A DNA stretch of 10,637 nucleotides. It comes from an uncultured Eubacteriales bacterium (GTDB lineage Bacteria; Bacillota; Clostridia; Oscillospirales; Oscillospiraceae). Both the position numbers and the translations under genes were made by a program. The notes below the pieces were generated by a model. It had not been told where the DNA came from and made no database searches. It worked only from the letters and a program-made list of their open reading frames with translations. The stretch lies in NCBI GenBank assembly GCA_900553135.1, contig USCO01000071.1, positions 1 to 10,637 on the forward strand, given 5' to 3'. Of the stretch, positions 5,912-10,637 are shown piece after piece; position 1 is the first letter of the stretch, and each line of letters begins with the position of its first letter.

Positions 5912-6861
5912 GAAATAACCTCTTCCCCGGCAAAGCCGTTGACGATGGCTGTCACGTTGGCGGACAGTCCGTCCATGTAGTTGCTCAGTTTGCCGTCATC
6001 GGGCCCGTCCATGAGCATGGTCAGCTGGGCCACCTGGCAGCCGGTCTCCCGGGCAATGGCCTGGGCGGTGGCGTCGGAGCCGTTGACCTCGGTGAAAATG
6101 ACCGGGATGCTGTGCTCCTTCACCAGGGTCACCGTCTCGTTGATGACCTGGGCGCTGGCCTCGCTGCCCTCTTCCTCCTCGATGGCGGCCAGGAGGGGCA
6201 GATCAAAGGCCTTGGCAAAGTACTGGAAGCCGTCGTGGAAGGTGACAAGGCCGGAGACCTCCACCCCGCTGCCCTGGATCATGTCCTGCAGCGTACTGTT
6301 CCAGCTTTCCAGCTGCGCCTGGGTGGCCGTGAGATTGTCTGCATAGGTCTGCTGGTTGTCCGGGTCGGCCTGGCTCAGGCCCTTCTCCAGATTCTCCGCC
6401 ATGATGGCGGCATTCGCCGGGTCCATCCAGAAGTGGGGGTCGTAGTGCTCCCCCTCTGTCTCATCCTCGTCGTGGTGGTCGTGGCCCAGCAGCTCCAGCA
6501 GTTCCACGCCCTCCGAGCAGTCGATGACAGTCCCCTTGGCGGCGGCCAGGGCGTCATCCATAAAGTCCTCCAGCCCCGCGCCGTTCATGGCGATGACGTC
6601 GGCGCCCTCAATGAGCTTCATATCGCTCACCGTCAGGGTATAGTCGTGCAGGCAGCTGACCGCGCCGGTGTTCAGCCGCTCCACCACCACGCCGTCCACG
6701 TTCTCCGCCACGGCGCTGGCCAGCAGATAGACCGGATAGGTGGTGGCCACCACGGTCACGCGGGCCTGTTCCTGTTCACTTTCACTCCCCTGCCTTCCGC
6801 CGCAGGCGGTGAGCATCAGGGCAATGGATAAGCAAAGGGCCAAAAGGGATGTTTTTTTCAT
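5908..6861 (-). CDS. znuA: Zinc-binding lipoprotein of an ABC importer, ZnuA/AdcA type (cluster A-I)
   Basis: A 317-residue exported lipoprotein: basic N terminus, hydrophobic core and lipobox LTAC with the lipidated Cys20, so it is anchored outside the membrane where it captures metal for ZnuB. Expected metal ligands are present: H72 (in CLHDYTLT), H143 (in DPHFWMDP), H209 (in TFHDGF) and an acidic residue near the C-terminal half (D285, in LMDGPDD). A His/Asp/Glu-rich loop, HDHHDEDETEGEHYDPH (127-143), precedes H143; such loops mark zinc rather than manganese proteins. Length is normal. The ATG at 6861 has AAAGGAAA about nine bases upstream; longer open frame upstream would include the promoter and lose the signal peptide. 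It is first in the operon, with its own promoter. Zinc is the likely substrate, by family knowledge. Confidence 0.94.
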   Translation of the reverse strand: MKKTSLLALCLSIALMLTACGGRQGSESEQEQARVTVVATTYPVYLLASAVAENVDGVVVERLNTGAVSCLHDYTLTVSDMKLIEGADVIAMNGAGLEDFMDDALAAAKGTVIDCSEGVELLELLGHDHHDEDETEGEHYDPHFWMDPANAAIMAENLEKGLSQADPDNQQTYADNLTATQAQLESWNSTLQDMIQGSGVEVSGLVTFHDGFQYFAKAFDLPLLAAIEEEEGSEASAQVINETVTLVKEHSIPVIFTEVNGSDATAQAIARETGCQVAQLTMLMDGPDDGKLSNYMDGLSANVTAIVNGFAGEEVIS

Positions 6862-6904
6862 AGGTCTATTTCCTTTCTGTGTCCTTTTTCTTCCCAACTG
6901 ATTT

Positions 6905-6933
6905 ATTATATTCTTTTTCCCTGCATTTGTAAA
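6905..6933 (-). promoter_or_regulatory. znuA promoter: Sigma-A type promoter of the zinc importer operon
   Basis: On the minus strand, TTTACA (6928-6933) and a perfect TATAAT (6905-6910) are separated by exactly 17 bases. The start would be near 6898, leaving a leader of about 37 bases. The -35 box touches the terminator of the upstream glycan operon. I could not find a clear Zur, AdcR or Fur-type palindrome over it. Confidence 0.85.
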
Positions 6934-6975
6934 GAAAATGCCGCCCGGGAACCTCTTCCCAGACGGCATTTTCTT
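6932..6975 (-). terminator. Rho-independent terminator of the glycan operon
   Basis: A 12-bp perfect stem pairs AAGAAAATGCCG (6932-6943) with CGGCATTTTCTT (6964-6975), and an inner 5-bp stem GGGAA/TTCCC (6947-6951, 6956-6960) closes a CCTC loop. The minus-strand transcript ends in a U-rich TTTTCTTT. The hairpin starts inside the stop codon of the csaB fusion gene and its far arm overlaps the -35 box of the znuA promoter by two bases. Confidence 0.88.
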
Positions 6976-9182
6976 CACTTTCCTTCCAGCAGCTCCAGCA
7001 GCAGGCGCTGGTTCTCCAGGGCGGCCTGGCCCAGAGCGGCGGACTTCTCTTTCAGCCGCTCCAGCTTTTCCTGATAGTGGGCCATCATCTCGTCGGCGCA
7101 GGCAATGGCCTGGCGGCGGTCGAAGTTTTCCACGTCTCCGGCGCTGGGCATATCCAGCTCCTTTAAATAGCTGTCCACCTTGGGGTCATACACCAGACCG
7201 ATGCAGGGCACCGCCATGCGGGCGGCAAAGATCAGGGTATGCAGGCGCATGGCCACGCACAGCCGGGCCTGGCCCAGCACCGACATCAACTCCCGGGGCG
7301 TACAGGACACATCCAGCAGGTAGGAGGGCTCCTCCATGGCCTGGCGCACCTGTGCGGTGGTCTGGCGGTCATGCTCCGGCTGCATCAGCAGGAACAGGAT
7401 CTCCATACCATAGGTCCGCCGCAGGTGGTCACACAGGGCGGCCAGTTCCTTGGGGAAGGTCTCGCTGCCCGGCCAATCCCGCACGGACACCGCCGCAAAG
7501 GGCTTTCCTGCAGGCAACTGCGCCTGGGCCAGCAGCTCCAAGCCCCGCTCCTGGCTGGCGGGCGAGAGATTGAACACCGGGTCGGCGGTGACATGCAGGT
7601 CCTGGCGCTTCACACCCATCTCCCGCAGCTCCTTGGCCGAGCCGCTGTCCCGCAGGGTCACCAGAGCCGCCCGCTCCACCGCCCGGCGCACCCGGCGGCG
7701 GTTGGCAGGCCGGTTCACAGGGCCGATACCGTTGGCGTAGAGCATCACCGGCTTGCCCATCCACTCCGCACAGCGGATGATGGACAGGTAGTAGAGCAGG
7801 GACCGGGTGGAGGTGCGGTCCTGGAGCAGGCTGCCGCCTCCCGAAAGGAGGGCGTCACAGCGGCGCAGAGCCTTCAGCACCTTCCAGAAGCGGAAGCGGG
7901 GCACCGCCTCCATGGCGCACAGGTCCCAGGTCAGCTGGGGATCGTTGGACAGCACGGTCACCGAAACCTCAGAGCTGGCGGCCAGAATCCCCTCGTGGAC
8001 CGACTGCAAAATGGCGTCGTCTCCGGCGTTGGAGAAGCCGTAGTAGCCGCTCATGACCACGTTGTACTTCCGGCGGCGGACCTGCTCATACATGTCCAGG
8101 CAGTCCTGGGCCATGCGCCGCACGGAGTAATACTGGAAAATCACCTGGCGGCCGTAGGCGCCCACCTTCTCCTTCTCCTCGGGAGACAGGGCCAGAGCCG
8201 CCGCCACATCCTGCAGCAGGGTCTTGGGGTCGGACATGGGCAGGCCGCGGCAGCAGAAGTTTCCTTCCTGGGCCTGAGCCAGCTTTTCGGGGCCGAACAG
8301 GCCCTGGTAGCCCTCGTTGCCTGCCACGATCACCGGCTTGGCCGCCGACATGGCCTCCAGGGCCGCACGGGACACGCCCACAAATACCTGGCCCGCGGCC
8401 ACGATGCGGTTGATGTCAGTGCGGGGGCCGGTCATGACCACGCACTTGCGGCCCAGATCGGCGTTCACCTTGTCCGCCTTCTCCTTCAATTCCTGAAATA
8501 CGTTTCCGCCGCCGGCGATGAGCAGCTGTACCCCGGGGACCAGGCGGTCCAGCTGGGGGGCGACCTCAATGAGCTGCCGGGCCACCATAGCCCGGTCGGC
8601 GTCCATCCGGCTGACGTAGGAGACCACCGGCTTTTCCGGGTCCATGGAGAACTCCTCCAGCACAGCCTGGCCGGAGATCTCCGGGGAGAACTTGTCCGTG
8701 TCGATGCCGTTGATGGTCACGGAGATGTTCTCCGCCTTCAGGCCGTACTCCCGGATGAGGTAGGCCTTGATGTCGTCGGACACCGCCACGGTGCGGTCGC
8801 CCCAGTTGGTGAGGTACCGCAGCATGCCCTTGGTGTCAAAGACCCAGTGGGCGGTGGTGACAAAGGGGAAGCCCATAGAGCGCTGCAGGCTCCCGCACAA
8901 AAAGGCGGGGATGCGGGCGTGGGCGTGGACCACGTCGGGGTTTTCCTTGGCGATGATCTTTTTGAGCATAGACCGGGAACGAAGCATATCCGATACGCTG
9001 CGCCGGTGCATGGGAACGGAGTAGTGGCGGATGCCCGCCTGGGTAATCTCGGGCACGTAGACGCCCCCGTTGGAGGCGATGGCGATATCGTGCCCCTGGG
9101 CTTTCAGCTGTTTTGCCAGCTCCACGATGTGGGTCTCCGCCCCGCCGATGTCAAGGCCCATGGTGGCCATGAAAATTTTCAT
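6975..9182 (-). CDS. csaB: Fusion of a GT4 glycosyltransferase and a CsaB-like polysaccharide pyruvyl transferase
   Basis: A 735-residue cytoplasmic protein in two halves. Residues 1-370 are a GT-B fold glycosyltransferase of family 4: N-terminal GLDIGGAETHIVELAKQL, inter-domain VSVTINGIDTDKF (154-166), and LEAMSAAKPVIVAGNEGYQG (275-294). The first glutamate of the usual E-x7-E pair is not present (Val at 268). Residues 373-735 are a polysaccharide pyruvyl transferase: VVMSGYYGFSNAGDDAILQS (375-394), LLSGGGSLLQDRTSTRSLLY (445-464), ANGIGPVNRP and VAMRLHTLIFAA (643-654). CsaB adds ketal pyruvate from PEP to ManNAc of secondary wall polymer, which SLH domains then bind. A fused enzyme would add a sugar and pyruvylate it. 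AAAGGAG (9190-9196) overlaps the preceding stop codon and fixes the start. Last gene of its operon. Acceptor sugar unknown. Confidence 0.93.
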   Translation of the reverse strand: MKIFMATMGLDIGGAETHIVELAKQLKAQGHDIAIASNGGVYVPEITQAGIRHYSVPMHRRSVSDMLRSRSMLKKIIAKENPDVVHAHARIPAFLCGSLQRSMGFPFVTTAHWVFDTKGMLRYLTNWGDRTVAVSDDIKAYLIREYGLKAENISVTINGIDTDKFSPEISGQAVLEEFSMDPEKPVVSYVSRMDADRAMVARQLIEVAPQLDRLVPGVQLLIAGGGNVFQELKEKADKVNADLGRKCVVMTGPRTDINRIVAAGQVFVGVSRAALEAMSAAKPVIVAGNEGYQGLFGPEKLAQAQEGNFCCRGLPMSDPKTLLQDVAAALALSPEEKEKVGAYGRQVIFQYYSVRRMAQDCLDMYEQVRRRKYNVVMSGYYGFSNAGDDAILQSVHEGILAASSEVSVTVLSNDPQLTWDLCAMEAVPRFRFWKVLKALRRCDALLSGGGSLLQDRTSTRSLLYYLSIIRCAEWMGKPVMLYANGIGPVNRPANRRRVRRAVERAALVTLRDSGSAKELREMGVKRQDLHVTADPVFNLSPASQERGLELLAQAQLPAGKPFAAVSVRDWPGSETFPKELAALCDHLRRTYGMEILFLLMQPEHDRQTTAQVRQAMEEPSYLLDVSCTPRELMSVLGQARLCVAMRLHTLIFAARMAVPCIGLVYDPKVDSYLKELDMPSAGDVENFDRRQAIACADEMMAHYQEKLERLKEKSAALGQAALENQRLLLELLEGK

Positions 9183-9194
9183 GCCGAAGCTCCT

Positions 9195-9710
9195 TTACAC
9201 GCCATCCTCACCGGCCAGCTCAATGCTGGCAATGGTCCCGACAAAGCTGGCGTACTTGGTATTGAAATTCCGGGTAGAATTGACGCCCAGATCATAGATG
9301 CGGTTGACCGCGTAGTTGCCGTCGGACTCGATGAGAGCCTCGGCCTGCAGGGTGAGCAGGACGTCGTAATATCCCTCACAGGGCACCATGGCCACGGTGC
9401 CGTCATCCAGCTCCGCCTGCTTGGTGCCGGGGGTCACCTGGATGTCCAGGATCTCGCCCAGAGAACCGCCGGTGCTGCGGTCCTTATCGTACATCTGGTC
9501 CCCCACCTTGATGGCATCCACCACGTACTGGGGCTGGTTCTGCAGCTGCATCTCATACACGATCTTGGTGGTGGTGACCTTGGTGCCCGTCTGGGGCTGG
9601 TGGGTCTTGTAGTAGATGGCGGCGCCCATGACCAGCACCACCAGGATGACCACTACGTCTACAATGCTGATCTTGCCGAAGAGACGGCCGTTACGATCCA
9701 TGATTTTCAT
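9195..9710 (-). CDS. DUF4330 single-pass membrane protein (copy 1)
   Basis: A 171-residue protein with a short cytoplasmic N terminus (MKIMDRNGRLFGK), one membrane segment at about residues 16-34 (VDVVVILVVLVMGAAIYY) and a beta-rich domain outside the membrane. This fits the DUF4330 family, whose function is unknown. Within the domain, IKVGDQMYDKDRSTGGSLGE and YYDVLLTLQ recur in the neighbouring paralogue as VKAGDQLEDT and YEDVYVTVE. The ATG at 9710 is preferred because GAGGTGA (9717-9723) lies six bases before it; an in-frame GTG at 9716 overlaps the upstream stop as GTGA but is too close to that site. It is followed after 12 bases by the GT4-CsaB gene. The context implies a role in wall-polymer assembly; mechanism is inference. 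Confidence 0.8.
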   Translation of the reverse strand: MKIMDRNGRLFGKISIVDVVVILVVLVMGAAIYYKTHQPQTGTKVTTTKIVYEMQLQNQPQYVVDAIKVGDQMYDKDRSTGGSLGEILDIQVTPGTKQAELDDGTVAMVPCEGYYDVLLTLQAEALIESDGNYAVNRIYDLGVNSTRNFNTKYASFVGTIASIELAGEDGV

Positions 9711-9712
9711 TG

Positions 9713-10210
9713 TCACTCACCTCTCTCAATCGTGGTAACAGGGCCGCTGCCCATGTAGCCGGGGCCGCGCACATAGGCGGTCTGGCCCACCCGGATGTCA
9801 TAGCCGCTGTCCAGCAGCAGCGCCTCGTCGGTGCTGGTGCAGGTGCTCTCCACGGTGACGTACACGTCCTCGTAGCCGTCCAGCTCAGCCATCACATAGG
9901 TCTTGGTCTCCTGGTCCAGCACCTGGACCATGGCGGGCTTGCGCTCTACGGACACCACGGTACCCATGCGGTAGTTCTTCACGGTGTCCTCCAGCTGGTC
10001 CCCGGCCTTTACCATCTGGCTGCCGGACTCATTCATCTTCTGGAACAGCACGGTGTACTGCACGGTCTGGGTGGTGGGAGCGGAGGCGTCCGTTCCCTTA
10101 TCCTTCAGGGTGAGATAGCCAAAGGCAGCCGCGGCCAGCAGCACCACCACCAGCACGATGGCGTCGAACAGATTCAGCCGCAGGCGAAATTTGTGGTTAT
10201 TTTGTTCCAT
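9713..10210 (-). CDS. DUF4330 single-pass membrane protein (copy 2)
   Basis: A 165-residue protein with the same design as its downstream neighbour: a basic cytoplasmic start (MEQNNHKFRLRLN), one membrane segment at about 14-33 (LFDAIVLVVVLLAAAAFGYL) and an extracytoplasmic beta-rich domain. Shared landmarks in the same order are GDQ, a MGTVVSVE/LGEILDIQ strand, Y-x-DV-x-x-T, a GYDIRVGQ/IYDLGVNS strand and a final TTIE/ASIE. Identity by eye is low, so the copies diverged long ago or are distinct subunits. The start at 10210 overlaps the end of the glycosyltransferase gene by 14 bases, with AAAGGAG (10217-10223) six bases upstream, so coupling is likely. The stop sits at the start of copy 1. 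Function unknown; DUF4330 assignment is from overall pattern. Confidence 0.78.
   Translation of the reverse strand: MEQNNHKFRLRLNLFDAIVLVVVLLAAAAFGYLTLKDKGTDASAPTTQTVQYTVLFQKMNESGSQMVKAGDQLEDTVKNYRMGTVVSVERKPAMVQVLDQETKTYVMAELDGYEDVYVTVESTCTSTDEALLLDSGYDIRVGQTAYVRGPGYMGSGPVTTIERGE
9717..9723 (-). promoter_or_regulatory. Ribosome binding site choosing the ATG at 9710
   Basis: GAGGTGA on the minus strand sits six bases from the ATG at 9710 and abuts the alternative GTG at 9716, so the ATG is the favoured start of the DUF4330 copy 1 gene. The GTG instead forms part of the stop-overlap GTGA. Confidence 0.65.
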
Positions 10211-10637
10211 GAGATACTCCTTTCAGAACGTCGAGATACACTTGTTCCACGTTTCTGGCAAATACTTCTCCGGTAAACCGGGCCTGGAAAACTTCCTTGG
10301 CCCGCTGGCCCATGTGGGCACAGGTCTCGGGCTGGTCCATGAGGCGGGCGATGCAGTCAGCCAGGGCCTTGCTGTCCCGGGCGGGGAACACCAGTCCGTT
10401 GTCCCCGTCCTTCACCAGCCAAGGGTTTCCGCCGTAGTCGCTGACGATGGAGGGCAGCCCCAGGCTCATGCCCTCCAGCAGGGCGATGCTGGTGGCTTCG
10501 GTGCCGTAGGAGGCGTTGAGCTGCACATCCAGAATGGACAGCAGGGCGGCCACATCGGACCGGAAGCCCAGCAGAGGCATCACATCCTCCACGCCCAGTT
10601 CCTTCACCCGGCGCTGCAGCTCTTCCTCGTAGGCGCC
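10197..10637 (-). CDS. GT4 glycosyltransferase, C-terminal part (cut by window edge)
   Basis: The last 146 codons of a family 4 (GT-B fold, retaining) glycosyltransferase; the frame is open to the right edge, so the N-terminal domain lies outside. The nucleotide-sugar-binding half is clear: VMPLLGFRSDVAALLSILDV, then the E-x7-E pair in EATSIALLEGMSLGLPSIVS, the GGNPWLVKDGDNGLVFPARD loop that closes over the donor sugar, and a C-terminal helix. It transfers a sugar, probably to a lipid-linked or growing wall glycan in the cytoplasm. Unlike the glycosyltransferase half of the downstream fusion, both glutamates of the motif are kept. It overlaps the DUF4330 copy 2 gene by 14 bases and is the upstream member of the glycan operon visible here. 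Sugar donor and acceptor cannot be told from this part. Confidence 0.9.
   Translation of the reverse strand, partial: GAYEEELQRRVKELGVEDVMPLLGFRSDVAALLSILDVQLNASYGTEATSIALLEGMSLGLPSIVSDYGGNPWLVKDGDNGLVFPARDSKALADCIARLMDQPETCAHMGQRAKEVFQARFTGEVFARNVEQVYLDVLKGVSHGTK

Noticed and set aside
4372..5980. Long plus-strand open frames opposite znuB and znuC
   Set aside because: Low-complexity shadows; the minus-strand proteins carry all ABC transporter motifs and are joined by ATGA overlaps.
6862..6931. Zur/AdcR-type operator at the znuA promoter
   Set aside because: I looked for a palindrome over the -35/-10 region and saw none convincing, so zinc-dependent repression is expected from family knowledge but not shown by the sequence.
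7239..9758. Plus-strand open frame of 839 codons antisense to the csaB fusion and DUF4330 copy 1
   Set aside because: It is the antisense shadow of GC-rich codons. The translation is a monotonous His/Gly/Val/Leu/Gln mix with no domain, and it spans two real genes with clear motifs and ribosome sites on the other strand.
1..10637. CRISPR array, insertion sequence, prophage gene, tRNA or rRNA
   Set aside because: No spaced direct repeats, transposase motifs, terminal inverted repeats or tRNA-like cloverleaf sequences were found on either strand.

Overview
The window looks like a chromosomal piece of a GC-rich, Gram-positive member of the Clostridia. A gut Oscillospiraceae of the Flavonifractor/Pseudoflavonifractor/Lawsonibacter kind is the best guess. 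The grounds are strong AGGAGG-type ribosome sites, a lipoprotein-type metal-binding protein, a ywiB-argS gene pair as in Bacillus, and a CsaB-type wall-polysaccharide pyruvyl transferase. The taxon is inferred from gene content and codon bias, not from a marker gene. Eleven of the twelve genes lie on the minus strand.

Layout, left to right. (1) 1-1221: a minus-strand operon read right to left, made of a small DUF1648-type membrane protein, a Nudix CoA pyrophosphatase and a TrmN6-like tRNA methyltransferase cut by the window edge. (2) 1244-3544: a ywiB (DUF1934)-argS operon with a near-consensus promoter and a hairpin terminator. (3) 3545-3782: an intergenic control region with two divergent near-consensus promoters and an 8-bp inverted repeat. 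(4) 3783-4196: the only plus-strand gene, a conserved-looking acidic protein of unknown function, ending in a strong hairpin shared with the convergent operon. (5) 4263-6861: a znuA-znuC-znuB type metal (probably zinc) ABC importer operon whose genes are joined by ATGA overlaps, with a TTTACA-17-TATAAT promoter. (6) 6932-10637: a cell-wall glycan operon read right to left, made of a GT4 glycosyltransferase (partial), two paralogous single-pass DUF4330 proteins, and a 735-residue fusion of a GT4 glycosyltransferase to a CsaB-like polysaccharide pyruvyl transferase, ending in a hairpin terminator.

The housekeeping genes are ordinary. The most interesting part is the right-hand operon. Two extracytoplasmic anchored proteins of unknown function sit between sugar-transferring enzymes, tightly coupled in translation, and the last enzyme joins sugar addition and ketal-pyruvate capping in one chain. 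This fits synthesis and assembly of a pyruvylated secondary cell-wall polymer, the kind that anchors SLH-domain proteins. The DUF4330 pair would be an uncharacterised component of that process. I see no phage, transposon, CRISPR array, tRNA or rRNA in the window.
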